Shown here in pieces: positions 7,293 through 15,298 of a DNA stretch of 64,000 nt. How positions within the stretch are numbered: the stretch's first letter is position 1; each line of letters starts with the position of its first letter. This DNA comes from JBHIKY01 sp042139015 (GTDB taxonomy: Bacteria; Bacillota; Bacilli; Bacillales; Marinococcaceae), in the NCBI RefSeq assembly GCF_042139015.1, contig NZ_JBHIKY010000019.1, forward strand, positions 9,399 to 73,398, read 5' to 3'. Below the pieces are notes generated by a model that was not told the origin of the DNA, searched no databases, and was given only the letters and a program-made list of their open reading frames with translations. The position numbers were made by a program, and so were the translations under genes.

Positions 7293-7724
7293 TTAGTCAA
7301 ATAAATGAATATACTTTTCCAGGCCTTCCTCTTTAAGCTTCTCTTTTGGGACAAATTTCAATGATGCAGAATTAATGCAATAACGGAGCCCGGTTGGGGG
7401 AGGTCCATCTTCGAATACGTGACCAAGATGAGAATCTGAAGGTTTACTCCGGACCTCCGTGCGGCGCATTCCAAAGCTCGTATCGAACTTTTCCTCAATG
7501 TGATCCTCTTGAAGCGGCTTAGTGAAACTCGGCCAGCCGCAGCCTGAATCGTACTTATCCTTTGAACTGAAGAGTGCATCTCCGGAGATAACATCTACGT
7601 AAATTCCTTCGTCTTTCAAATCGTGATATTCGTTATCAAAAGGACGCTCTGTCCCATTGTTTTGAGTTACTTCAAATTGAATCGGAGTCAATTTTTTCTT
7701 CAGCTCTTCTTTCCCTGTCGTCAT
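7293..7724 (-). CDS. msrB: Peptide-methionine (R)-S-oxide reductase MsrB
   Basis: A 143-residue MsrB. The family signature is complete: GCGWPSF with the additional Cys, [22 protein letters not shown] with the catalytic Cys, and a terminal KFVPKEKL. Zinc-binding CxxC pairs are absent, as in many Bacilli MsrB proteins. It reduces the R-epimer of methionine sulfoxide in proteins using thioredoxin. The chosen ATG at 7724 overlaps the msrA stop codon (ATGA), with TTGGGGGGACC as ribosome binding site; a start five codons earlier is possible. It is translationally coupled to msrA, so both epimers are repaired from one message. Confidence 0.95.
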   Translation of the reverse strand: MTTGKEELKKKLTPIQFEVTQNNGTERPFDNEYHDLKDEGIYVDVISGDALFSSKDKYDSGCGWPSFTKPLQEDHIEEKFDTSFGMRRTEVRSKPSDSHLGHVFEDGPPPTGLRYCINSASLKFVPKEKLKEEGLEKYIHLFD

Positions 7725-8257
7725 GTCTGGTCCCCCCAATTCTGTTTAATAAATCCATCTCTTCCAGAGCCTTTTTTATACATAGAATAATGAAATTGAT
7801 TTTTTTTATGATAATTTTGATGATATTCTTCAGCAGGATAGAATGGCGTTGCAGGGCGGATATCTGTTACGATTGGTTTTGTGAACTTCCCCTGTTGTTC
7901 CAGCTCTTTTTTGGAAGCACGGGCTGCTTCCTCCTGCTCTTTGTCATAATAAAAGACAGCTGTGGTGTAAGACTCTCCTCTGTCATTAAATTGTCCACCT
8001 GGATCGGTCGGATCAATCTGGCGCCAGAAAATTTTCAATAACTCGTTAAATGTTACTTCAGCCGGGTTATATTCTATTTGTACAGCCTCGACATGTCCTG
8101 TCGTATTAGAACAAACCTCTTCATACGTTGGATTATCACTGTGTCCACCAGTATATCCCGCTGTAATGGATTTAACTCCATCCTTTTGTTCAAATGGTCC
8201 AACCATACACCAGAAACAGCCGCCGGCAAAGACAGCTCTATGAATATCGTGATTCAT
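7721..8257 (-). CDS. msrA: Peptide-methionine (S)-S-oxide reductase MsrA
   Basis: A 178-residue MsrA with [13 protein letters not shown] (GCFWC catalytic motif), [19 protein letters not shown], and the conserved [18 protein letters not shown]. The C-terminus [16 protein letters not shown] lacks extra recycling cysteines. It reduces the S-epimer of methionine sulfoxide in the cytoplasm with thioredoxin. The ATG at 8257 follows AGAGGGGTCTCA. It is the first gene of an msrA-msrB operon with a 4-bp overlap. A separate membrane-anchored MsrA-MsrB fusion is encoded at 29572-30702. Confidence 0.95.
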   Translation of the reverse strand: MNHDIHRAVFAGGCFWCMVGPFEQKDGVKSITAGYTGGHSDNPTYEEVCSNTTGHVEAVQIEYNPAEVTFNELLKIFWRQIDPTDPGGQFNDRGESYTTAVFYYDKEQEEAARASKKELEQQGKFTKPIVTDIRPATPFYPAEEYHQNYHKKNQFHYSMYKKGSGRDGFIKQNWGDQT

Positions 8258-8406
8258 TGAGACCCCTCTTTTCTTTTCCCGTGTGGATGATTATTATACC
8301 ACTGCATTATCTATCCTGCAGTTATCATGCTCGCGATAGATTTTCACTTTCAGTGCCGTCGCTCCAGCCCTACCGTCTAAGGAGTACTCTATACATTTGC
8401 TTCATG

Positions 8407-8438
8407 CAAGAAGACAGTCCCAATGGACTGTCTTCTTG
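8407..8438. terminator. Perfect 14-bp inverted repeat (terminator-like)
   Basis: CAAGAAGACAGTCC and its exact complement flank the loop CAAT. It sits just past the stop of the DJ-1/PfpI gene, where a terminator is expected, but neither strand shows a strong U-tract. Confidence 0.55.
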
Positions 8439-8444
8439 AGAGTG

Positions 8445-8957
8445 TTATTGTAACTGTTTTAAAGATTCTCGATTAAACGCCGGCAGATCGTCTGGGGTTC
8501 TACTGGTGACTAAATTGTGGCACACAACTACTTCCTCATCGTGCACGTCTGCTTTTGCATACTCAAGGTCCACTAAAATAGATTTGAACCCGGTGACTTT
8601 TCTACCTTCAAGAGCTTTAGCAGTAATGAGAAGCTGTGGACCATGGCAGATCGCAAATACAGGTTTATTATCATCTACAAATGATTTTGCAAAGGAAACA
8701 AATTTATCATCTGCCCGAAGCATGTCAGGTGAAAAACCGCCTGGTATTAATAATGCATCGTAATCAGACGGGCTTACTTCATCTATTGCTGCATCCACAG
8801 ATGCTTCAGCCTCACCTTTTTTTCCTTTAACCGTGTTTCCTTTTTTATTTTCAATAACAACAAGCTCATGACCTTCTTTTTCGAAAGCTTCTTTCGGGCT
8901 TGTATACTCTGAGTCTTCAAACATATCTGTCATAACAACAGCCATCTTCTTACTCAT
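8445..8957 (-). CDS. DJ-1/PfpI-family protein (YraA-like)
   Basis: A 170-residue class I glutamine-amidotransferase-like protein. The nucleophile elbow AICHGPQLLI carries the conserved Cys-His pair, and DYDALLIPGGFSPDMLR supplies the conserved Glu/Asp-side loop. This pattern matches the PfpI/YraA/YhbO branch, whose members are described as stress proteins, deglycases or proteases; the activity is still debated. The ATG at 8957 follows AGGAGTGAAATAT, so the 20 extra codons of the open frame are not used. It is monocistronic. The location is cytoplasmic. Confidence 0.85.
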   Translation of the reverse strand: MSKKMAVVMTDMFEDSEYTSPKEAFEKEGHELVVIENKKGNTVKGKKGEAEASVDAAIDEVSPSDYDALLIPGGFSPDMLRADDKFVSFAKSFVDDNKPVFAICHGPQLLITAKALEGRKVTGFKSILVDLEYAKADVHDEEVVVCHNLVTSRTPDDLPAFNRESLKQLQ

Positions 8958-9029
8958 ATATTTCACTCCTTCATGGAATTTCATCGCACAATAAGACATT
9001 ACCCGCATGGGTTCCAATTAAACATATGC

Positions 9030-10031
9030 CTAATCCAAAAATTGTTCAGCTATCAGCTCGTAGGAGCGAATCTTATCTTCAAAGCTGTGAGTGATAGTTA
9101 CGATCATTATTTCATTTGTGCTGTAGAGCTCAGAGATCTGCTGAATCTGTTTTTTTATTTGATTGGGGGTTCCTATCATCATTCTCTCTCTGTTCCGCTC
9201 AATCTGACGCAGTTCATAAGGTTCATATTCAATATTCTTTACCATTTCAAAGGATGGAACAGAACTCAATCTCTCGCCTTTATCCGCTGATAATAAAAGA
9301 TGATCGAGTACCATTGCGTGCATTTCTGCTTTTTGTTCCGTTTCCGCGGCTATGGCAAACACCGCCAAAATTAATTTTGGCCGCTCTTGGCCGGTAGTCG
9401 GTTGAAAATTAGTATGGTAATAATTAGCTGCATTTAATCCTTCCTCTGGATTTATAAAATGTGCGAAACAAAATGAAAGACCTTTTTGCGCAGCCAGCTT
9501 TGCACTGCCAATGCTGGAGCCTAGCAGCCAAACCGGCGGTGGAATGGCTGTGGCAGGAGTTGTTTTAAGTCCAAAGTAAGGGTGATCTTGCGGAATCGAA
9601 TCCTTCAAGTAGTATAAAAGCTCATCGATTTGTTGGGAGTATTGATGTTTTTTTCTCTGGCCGCCATTATTTAATGCTCTGCTTGCGAGCGGCATCCCCC
9701 CCGGAGCACGGCCGCTTCCGAGATCAATTCTACCTGGATAAAGATTCTCCAATACTTTAAAGTTCTCCGCCACCTTATAAGGGCTATAGTGAGTCAGCAT
9801 AATTCCACCTGCTCCGATGCGCATGCTATTAGTGTTTGCAGCCAGGTGCGGAATCAGAACCTCCGGGCTTGAACCAGCTAAACTGCAGGTCCCGTGATGT
9901 TCAGCTGTCCAAAATCGGGTATAGCCCAGCTGTTCTACTTTTACAGCGAGCTCTGTGGTATTTTGAAGGGCTGTTTGTGAGGTCATCCCGGCAGAAACTG
10001 GTACTAGATCAAGTACACTTAGCTGTATCAT
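9030..10031 (-). CDS. LLM-class flavin-dependent oxidoreductase
   Basis: A 333-residue luciferase-like monooxygenase. It begins IQLSVLDLVPVSAGMTSQ and carries FWTAEHHGT, RIGAGGIMLTHYSPYKVAE and GRIDLGSGRAPGG, typical of the MsnO8/YtmO-YceB group that uses reduced FMN. The substrate cannot be read from sequence; these enzymes often act in organosulfur or xenobiotic oxidation. The ATG follows AAGGAATTGATACA. The genes on either side look unrelated, so it is probably a single-gene unit. Confidence 0.9.
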   Translation of the reverse strand: MIQLSVLDLVPVSAGMTSQTALQNTTELAVKVEQLGYTRFWTAEHHGTCSLAGSSPEVLIPHLAANTNSMRIGAGGIMLTHYSPYKVAENFKVLENLYPGRIDLGSGRAPGGMPLASRALNNGGQRKKHQYSQQIDELLYYLKDSIPQDHPYFGLKTTPATAIPPPVWLLGSSIGSAKLAAQKGLSFCFAHFINPEEGLNAANYYHTNFQPTTGQERPKLILAVFAIAAETEQKAEMHAMVLDHLLLSADKGERLSSVPSFEMVKNIEYEPYELRQIERNRERMMIGTPNQIKKQIQQISELYSTNEIMIVTITHSFEDKIRSYELIAEQFLD

Positions 10032-10060
10032 TGTATCAATTCCTTATGCTTCATCCACTC

Positions 10061-10669
10061 TCACCCTTTTCTACCATAATCAGCTTTAATTTCACCCCAT
10101 TGTTTTGTCTGCCATTTTAACAATGGATTCTTCCATGAGTTTGTCTGCAGCCATTTTTCTGCACGCTCTGTCAACTGCCAGATCTCTTCTGTCTGCTTTG
10201 TTCTCTTTAAGCTCGAATTGGCTTTTTTTTGGCGGACCCATTTTATCGCGGTCATGGAATCAGAGTAAACTGGAATAATACTGTTTTTCTTTTTTAAGTA
10301 AGCGAGAGCATGTACGATAGCCAGAAACTCTCCCATGTTATTTGTTCCCATCTCTACGCCAGGGTGTTCAAAAACAACAGCACCGGTTTTTGTATAAACT
10401 CCTTTGTATTCGACAAATCCAGGGTTTCCCCTTGATCCGACATCTACAGAAATACTTTCTTCTATGTAAGGTTTACTCTCACCATAGTCGGAAACTTTGA
10501 TGTCAGCCTGGTCTTCTTCTCGATATGCTTTATTTGCTTCCGCCAGCGTAGGAAAGGAACGGAACCTGGCCCCTGGAAATCCTTTTACCTGTTTCTCACA
10601 TTCCTTCCATGAGGAATAGATGCCAGGCAGCTTTCCTTCCCAGACCACATAATATTTCTTTTTTGCCAA
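10061..10669 (-). CDS. rnhA: Ribonuclease HI with N-terminal hybrid-binding domain
   Basis: A 202-residue RNase H1. Residues 1-50 (KKYYVVWEGKLPGIYSSWKE) form the RNA/DNA hybrid-binding (viroplasmin) domain. The catalytic domain carries the carboxylates SVDVGSRGNPG, GTNNMGEFLAIVHAL, YSDSMTAIKW and WGEIKADYGRK, close to the well-studied Bacillus halodurans enzyme. It degrades the RNA strand of RNA/DNA hybrids. The start is a TTG at 10669 after AAAAAGGAAGTG. It lies 18 bp downstream of a small membrane protein gene in the same direction, so the two may be co-transcribed. Confidence 0.95.
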   Translation of the reverse strand: MAKKKYYVVWEGKLPGIYSSWKECEKQVKGFPGARFRSFPTLAEANKAYREEDQADIKVSDYGESKPYIEESISVDVGSRGNPGFVEYKGVYTKTGAVVFEHPGVEMGTNNMGEFLAIVHALAYLKKKNSIIPVYSDSMTAIKWVRQKKANSSLKRTKQTEEIWQLTERAEKWLQTNSWKNPLLKWQTKQWGEIKADYGRKG

Positions 10670-10687
10670 AGTAGCACTTCCTTTTTA

Positions 10688-11077
10688 TTACTTTTTATAA
10701 TTTCTCTTTTTTAAATAAATCACATTGCTATTTTTGTTTGTTATATAAGGTTTTAGAAAAGCTCGAAACAAGGGGGATAATAAAATATAAACAGTAATTA
10801 TGACAGGCAGAGGATATACATAAGCGATTAAAGAAAATTGAACCCACCCGTATTCTTGTATTGCGTTCAACGCCATTCCATGAAACACAATCGATGCAGT
10901 TCCATAGATCATCAGGCTGAACATAATGTTCACGCCGTGAAAAACGAGTCGCGGTTGAATCGCAGAGGCATCTTTTTCAAGCATCCACTGCATGCAGATA
11001 GTCACAATCATAGCACAAAAACAAAAAAATCCCGGAAGAAAGAAGGCTGCTAAAATCTCATACCATTTCAACGCCAT
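10688..11077 (-). CDS. Uncharacterised membrane protein (129 aa)
   Basis: The protein has about three hydrophobic segments: residues 7-30 (YEILAAFFLPGFFCFCAMIV), 48-66 (GVNIMFSLMIYGTASIVF) and 80-104 (FSLIAYVYPLPVIITVYILL). It ends in a basic tail with LKKRNYKK, so the C-terminus is probably cytoplasmic. The ATG is preceded by GAGAGGAGG with short spacing. I do not recognise the family. It lies 18 bp upstream of rnhA and may share its transcript. Confidence 0.6.
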   Translation of the reverse strand: MALKWYEILAAFFLPGFFCFCAMIVTICMQWMLEKDASAIQPRLVFHGVNIMFSLMIYGTASIVFHGMALNAIQEYGWVQFSLIAYVYPLPVIITVYILLSPLFRAFLKPYITNKNSNVIYLKKRNYKK

Positions 11078-11133
11078 GCCCTCCTCTCAGGTGGAGCTCT
11101 TTCTTCTTATTTTACAAAAAATTAAACAGAAAA

Positions 11134-11162
11134 CAAAAAAAAGACCCCTGAATCAGGGGCCA
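11134..11162 (-). terminator. Rho-independent terminator of the acidic lipoprotein gene
   Basis: On the minus strand, CCCCTGATTCAGGGG is followed by TCTTTTTTTTG. Confidence 0.9.
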
Positions 11163-11174
11163 GTTCTAATTTCC

Positions 11175-11369
11175 TTACTCTTCTTCTGCGGGATCTTCTT
11201 CCATCTCTTGGTCAAAATCCTTCTCTTCCTGCATATCCTGCTCTTCTTCCATTTCCATATCTTCTTCACCTGGGTCTTCTACAGGCTCGTCTCCCGCTCC
11301 ACCGCATGCAGTGAGCATACCTACAGCTAATACCCCGGCCAATGCGGAAAAAAGAAATTTTTTGTTCAT
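11175..11369 (-). CDS. Small acidic lipoprotein (64 aa)
   Basis: It has a lipoprotein signal peptide: MNKKF, a hydrophobic core LFSALAGVLAVGM, and the lipobox LTAC with Cys at residue 22. The mature part (43 residues from the Cys) is almost all Asp and Glu: 23 acidic residues and a single Lys. It would be lipid-anchored on the outer face of the membrane. The extreme acidity suits a saline surface environment or cation binding, but that is inference. The ATG follows AAGGGAG and a strong terminator follows the gene. No family is recognised. Confidence 0.75.
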   Translation of the reverse strand: MNKKFLFSALAGVLAVGMLTACGGAGDEPVEDPGEEDMEMEEEQDMQEEKDFDQEMEEDPAEEE

Positions 11370-11452
11370 AGTTTACTCCCTTTCTGTTACCTAGAAATTT
11401 TATTAAATAGTTCCTGTTTTCCATTATGCGCATTGTGCCGTGGGATTATTCG

Positions 11453-12757
11453 CTAATCCTTTTTAGGTTGAAATTGTTGAAAAATAACATCTTTTTGAAG
11501 AGGATATACATCATGTCCACTGATATCATTGATAATCGTTTGATTCCGAAGAACCGATAATGCTAAATTTGTGGCGGCTGTCGCATGGGAATGATCGAGA
11601 CCTGTCAGCATATAAATACGATGCGGACGATGCTTCTTAAATTCAAGCCGGTATTTTTCATTTACTTTATAGTGAGACTCGTTCTCCCACTCGATCAGCG
11701 GCTTAAATTTATTTAACCATTCTGGAACTCCTGGTTTATAACCAGTTGCAAGCACTACTTTATTCGAATGGTGCCTAAAGTTTTCCCCGGACTGCCATTG
11801 TATAAAGCTTATCTCGTAATTTTTTCCTTTTTGTTCCACATCCTGCAGCTCGGTCATGGCCTGTAAGATCACTTTAGGGTCTTCACGTTCAACAGAGCGG
11901 TGATATAGCAGGTCGTAAATATTAATTAATGTATCCTGTTCAATTCCTTTCCGGCCTTGATCTAATGCAGGCAGGGCATCCATTCTTTTTTCAAAATCCA
12001 GTCCACGGAAGTAACGAACGTAATCTGGAGAAAAGACTTCTCTGGCAAGCTTTGCAGATTCACTCTGGAAGAATTGATTTGATCGTGTCATCCATGCCAA
12101 AGAGTAATCAAAATACTTTTGATCCTGTAATAAATCAAGAAAAATTTCTGCCGCACTTTGACCTGAGCCAACGATGGTGATACTTTCCGAATCCTTTAAG
12201 TCATTTTGCTTGTAAGCATAGGAACTTGTATGAATAATGTCATCGTTTAATTTCTCTTCTATCCCTGGGGGAAATAGTGGTGTGCTTCCTGTTCCAATTA
12301 CGATATGCTTCGCAAATATAACATTTCTTTCTTTGTTTTCGACATTCTGGATAACGATTTCATAACAGCCTTTTTCCGGATGGTCAATCACGTCTATCAC
12401 ACGGCTTCCGAAATTGCATGAAGGGAGCTGAGATGCAACCCAGCGAGTGTACGAATTATATTCCCTTCTTGGGATGTTCATTTTTTTATAAAAATAAAAT
12501 TGAAAAAGCCGATTATGCTTATGTAAATAATTTAAAACGGTGTAAGGACTTGTGGGGTCAGCAAAGGTCACTAAATCCGCAAGAAATGAAGAATTCAGCA
12601 CAGTTCCTTCGAGAAGCATTCCAGGGTGCCATTGAAATTCTGTATTTTGTTCAAAAAAGATTGCCTCTAAGTCTTCCAATGGTTCGATAAGTGCAGCAAG
12701 CCCAAGATTAAACGGACCTATACCGATCCCAGCCATGTCATATATTTTCTTTTCCAT
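11453..12757 (-). CDS. L-lysine/L-ornithine N-monooxygenase (IucD/SidA family)
   Basis: A 434-residue flavin N-hydroxylating monooxygenase. The FAD-binding motif is GIGIGPFNLGLAAL at residues 11-24, the NADPH site is VGSGQSAAEIFLDLL, and ATGYKPGVPEWL plus the late LDHSHATAATNLALS are typical of IucD/PvdA enzymes. These hydroxylate the side-chain amine of lysine or ornithine as the first step to hydroxamate siderophores. No iucA/iucC-type synthetase or NRPS is next to it, so it works with genes elsewhere or is an orphan. The ATG follows AAAGGACGATAGCA. No Fur box is visible immediately upstream. Lysine versus ornithine preference cannot be decided here. Confidence 0.85.
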   Translation of the reverse strand: MEKKIYDMAGIGIGPFNLGLAALIEPLEDLEAIFFEQNTEFQWHPGMLLEGTVLNSSFLADLVTFADPTSPYTVLNYLHKHNRLFQFYFYKKMNIPRREYNSYTRWVASQLPSCNFGSRVIDVIDHPEKGCYEIVIQNVENKERNVIFAKHIVIGTGSTPLFPPGIEEKLNDDIIHTSSYAYKQNDLKDSESITIVGSGQSAAEIFLDLLQDQKYFDYSLAWMTRSNQFFQSESAKLAREVFSPDYVRYFRGLDFEKRMDALPALDQGRKGIEQDTLINIYDLLYHRSVEREDPKVILQAMTELQDVEQKGKNYEISFIQWQSGENFRHHSNKVVLATGYKPGVPEWLNKFKPLIEWENESHYKVNEKYRLEFKKHRPHRIYMLTGLDHSHATAATNLALSVLRNQTIINDISGHDVYPLQKDVIFQQFQPKKD

Positions 12758-12801
12758 TGCTATCGTCCTTTCTCATACTGTTTATCTGTTCCCTTTTTCT
12801 G

Positions 12802-12834
12802 AAAAACAAACACTCTCCTCCTGGAGAGTGTTTG
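12802..12834 (-). terminator. Rho-independent terminator of the YuiF-type antiporter gene
   Basis: On the minus strand, CAAACACTCTCC and GGAGAGTGTTTG form a perfect 12-bp stem followed by TTTTT. Confidence 0.9.
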
Positions 12835-12836
12835 CA

Positions 12837-14141
12837 TTATAATATCATAACAGCTAACAAACCGAATAAAAATAAGGGTATATTGTAGTGAAGGAAAGTA
12901 GGGACACACGTATCCCAGATGTGATGATGACGTCCGTCAGCATTTAATCCTGCAGTTGGCCCTAATGTACTATCTGATGCTGGGGAACCTGCATCCCCCA
13001 TTGCTCCTGCGGTTCCTATGAGAGCCGCTGTCGCAAGTGGAGAAAAACCCACACTCATGCAGAACGGAACGAATAATGCAGCAAGAATAGGGACTGTGCC
13101 AAAGGATGTACCAATTCCCATCGTTATCACAAGGCCGGTAAGCAGCATCAATGCTGCCGTTAATATACCCGGTGCTCCTGCCGATCCTATCGCTGCCCCC
13201 ACAAGATCATCTACTGCTCCAGTTTCCTTTAAAATATTGGCAAAGCCCGAAGAAATGAGCATCACAAACGCAATCATTCCCATCATCTTAATGCCGTCAT
13301 TCACCATTTCATCTCCATGTCGAAAAGGAACTACCCTGGCAGCAGACAGGAGGATAATACCGGTTAACGCACCGAAAATCAGAGAATTCATGGAGAGCTG
13401 GACAACCAATGCTCCCAACATTGCTATGACTGTAAAAGTATGCTGGGAAGTAAATCCGGATAATTCGTCATTGTTTTTAGGACTGTTTTCTTTTATGGAT
13501 GATTTACCAAAAATTTCTCTCGGTTTCCGGTACGTTATAAACACTGCAATCAGCAGACCGGCGATCATTCCAAGGCCGGGTATGAGCAGTGCTTTCCACA
13601 TATCGGTTACGGGCAGGTCCATTCCACTCGCTTCCATTTCTTCTGCAATGGTATTATGAAAAATAAAGCCATATCCGACCGGAACCATAACATAAGGAGC
13701 TTTTAAGCCAAAAGTTAATGAGGAAGCCACTGCCCTTCGATCAATTCTCATCTCATCAAATAATCGAAGAAGGGGAGGAATTAATATTGGAATAAATGCA
13801 ATATGTACCGGTATAGCATTCTGCGATAGACATGCTGCCCCTGCGATCGTCATAAGCAGCAGCCCGCGCCTGCCTTTAAGCACTTTCATTAATGTCCTTA
13901 CCAATACAGAAGTGATACCTGAGTAACCAATCATCACAGCGAATACACCGAGAAGAATATAGCTGAGTGCCGTTTCAGCCTGTCCGCCCATCCCTGCTAT
14001 CAGAATTTTAAGTGATTCTGTCAGAGACAACCCCGCGGTAACTCCGGCTGCTAAACCGGCTGCAAGAATGGCCAGCACTACGTTTACGCCAATCAGGCTG
14101 AGCACTACCATGAGTAAGACAGATATAATAACTGTAACCAT
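12837..14141 (-). CDS. YuiF-type Na+/H+ antiporter family protein
   Basis: A 434-residue polytopic protein with about 11-12 hydrophobic segments arranged as two related halves. Marker stretches are AGAACLSQNAIPVHIAFIPI, FGLKAPYVMVPVGYGFIFHN and GTAGAMGDAGSPASDSTLGP, characteristic of the Na+/H+ antiporter family that includes B. subtilis YuiF; related members are sometimes annotated as amino-acid carriers. The ATG follows AAAGGGGTATTTTT. It is monocistronic with a strong terminator. Cation transport is the family-level inference; the exact ion or substrate is unknown. Confidence 0.8.
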   Translation of the reverse strand: MVTVIISVLLMVVLSLIGVNVVLAILAAGLAAGVTAGLSLTESLKILIAGMGGQAETALSYILLGVFAVMIGYSGITSVLVRTLMKVLKGRRGLLLMTIAGAACLSQNAIPVHIAFIPILIPPLLRLFDEMRIDRRAVASSLTFGLKAPYVMVPVGYGFIFHNTIAEEMEASGMDLPVTDMWKALLIPGLGMIAGLLIAVFITYRKPREIFGKSSIKENSPKNNDELSGFTSQHTFTVIAMLGALVVQLSMNSLIFGALTGIILLSAARVVPFRHGDEMVNDGIKMMGMIAFVMLISSGFANILKETGAVDDLVGAAIGSAGAPGILTAALMLLTGLVITMGIGTSFGTVPILAALFVPFCMSVGFSPLATAALIGTAGAMGDAGSPASDSTLGPTAGLNADGRHHHIWDTCVPTFLHYNIPLFLFGLLAVMIL

Positions 14142-14232
14142 AAAAATACCCCTTTACCATTTTAGCTCTGCGCCAAAATAAAGTATAAGGGGTACCTTCA
14201 ATGAAAGCAATAACAAATTTCTACATTTCAGA

Positions 14233-14460
14233 CTATAGTTTTTCTCTACGGCTGGTGTCCGTATTGTCTAATGGATCTTTTGGTTTTTTTTCACCTTCTT
14301 CTAGATATTCATCCTGATCGAATAGACCTTTAATCTGGCCTGCTGACATTTCTTCTTCGTCTGAATCCTGAAGTTCTGTAATATAGTTATATACTTCTTC
14401 TGTCTGCTCCTCAGTTAAATGATCAATCATGCTGCGGACTTCCTCTTTTGTAACTGCCAT
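14233..14460 (-). CDS. Uncharacterised small acidic protein (75 aa)
   Basis: The N-terminal 30 residues (EEVRSMIDHLTEEQTEEVYN) form a helix of the kind seen at the start of small bacterial regulators and antitoxins, where a LIxxLSEEExxEVxxYIxxL pattern is common. The rest is polar, charged and probably disordered, ending in TSRREKL. The ATG follows GGAGAGGAGTTAA, a strong ribosome binding site. There is no toxin-like partner beside it, so a toxin-antitoxin role is not supported. Function unknown. Confidence 0.6.
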   Translation of the reverse strand: MAVTKEEVRSMIDHLTEEQTEEVYNYITELQDSDEEEMSAGQIKGLFDQDEYLEEGEKKPKDPLDNTDTSRREKL

Positions 14461-14527
14461 TTAACTCCTCTCCTTTTCATATAATATCGATCAAAAGAGT
14501 TATTCTTTCAAATAAATATTCCCGCCC

Positions 14528-15286
14528 CTAGAAGCTGTTAATCGTTCTTTTTTTTCGGAAACGAGCCAATACAAAAATAAGTAATAGGAAGGAAGCAGCC
14601 GCGGCAGACCAGCCGACCAGCGGTGCCTCTTCTACCCTACCGATAAATATGCCGAAAAGCGCCCAAACAAATACTAATGGAAACGTCTGATCATTCATTT
14701 TCCGCATGAACAAGATTGAAGCATAGATCACACCGCATATCACAAAAGCAGTCCATAGTTCTCCTGAAAAAAGAAATTCATTTATGCCATTTGTTACAAA
14801 AAAAACACCTATATTTACTACGAGAGCCACAGAGACCCATCCTAAATACACAGAAACGGGAAAGCGCAGTAAAAAGGACCGCTCTTCCAGAGCTGTTATT
14901 CTGGAATATAAAATAAAGAGCGAGATCCATAACCCCATCATCGCGAATATGGTCAAATTAAACCTTTCATAATGAAAAAGAAACAGCCAGCTTACGTTAA
15001 AAAATGAACTTATCGCAAACCAATAACCTGCTTTGGCATATATATGTTCTTCTGTAGGCTTTGCCAAAAATTGCTTTGCCGTCCAAAGAAAGAATAGAAA
15101 ATATATTACACCCCAGATTGAAAAAACATACCCTGCCGGTGTGAACAGCACAGGCAGTCTATCGGATATTTCACCGGTCGTCTGCCCATTAATAGGGAGC
15201 GTATTTGCCAGACTATTCACAATCAGAACAGTGAGGAAGGCAGCAGTATTTGTGATTTTTAGACGAGTGGACTGGCGGGTAAGCAT
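14528..15286 (-). CDS. TspO/MBR-like tryptophan-rich membrane protein
   Basis: A 252-residue protein with about seven hydrophobic segments. The segment LFTPAGYVFSIWGVIYFLFF near residue 50 and later aromatic stretches such as WFAISSFFNVSWLFLFHYE resemble an extended TspO/MBR fold; classical TspO is about 160 residues, so this is the longer variant. TspO proteins bind porphyrins and act as stress-related sensors or transporters; for this variant function is unproven. The ATG follows AAAGGGGGCTTTCG. It lies 12 bp downstream of thiN in the same direction, so the two may share a message. Confidence 0.6.
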   Translation of the reverse strand: MLTRQSTRLKITNTAAFLTVLIVNSLANTLPINGQTTGEISDRLPVLFTPAGYVFSIWGVIYFLFFLWTAKQFLAKPTEEHIYAKAGYWFAISSFFNVSWLFLFHYERFNLTIFAMMGLWISLFILYSRITALEERSFLLRFPVSVYLGWVSVALVVNIGVFFVTNGINEFLFSGELWTAFVICGVIYASILFMRKMNDQTFPLVFVWALFGIFIGRVEEAPLVGWSAAAASFLLLIFVLARFRKKRTINSF

Positions 15287-15298
15287 CGAAAGCCCCCT

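Noticed and set aside
13018..13659. A 213-codon plus-strand open frame
   Set aside because: It lies wholly antisense to the YuiF-type antiporter gene, has no ribosome binding site, and its composition is that of a reversed membrane protein.
14233..14460. Antitoxin of a toxin-antitoxin pair
   Set aside because: The N-terminal helix is antitoxin-like, but there is no toxin gene beside it on either side.
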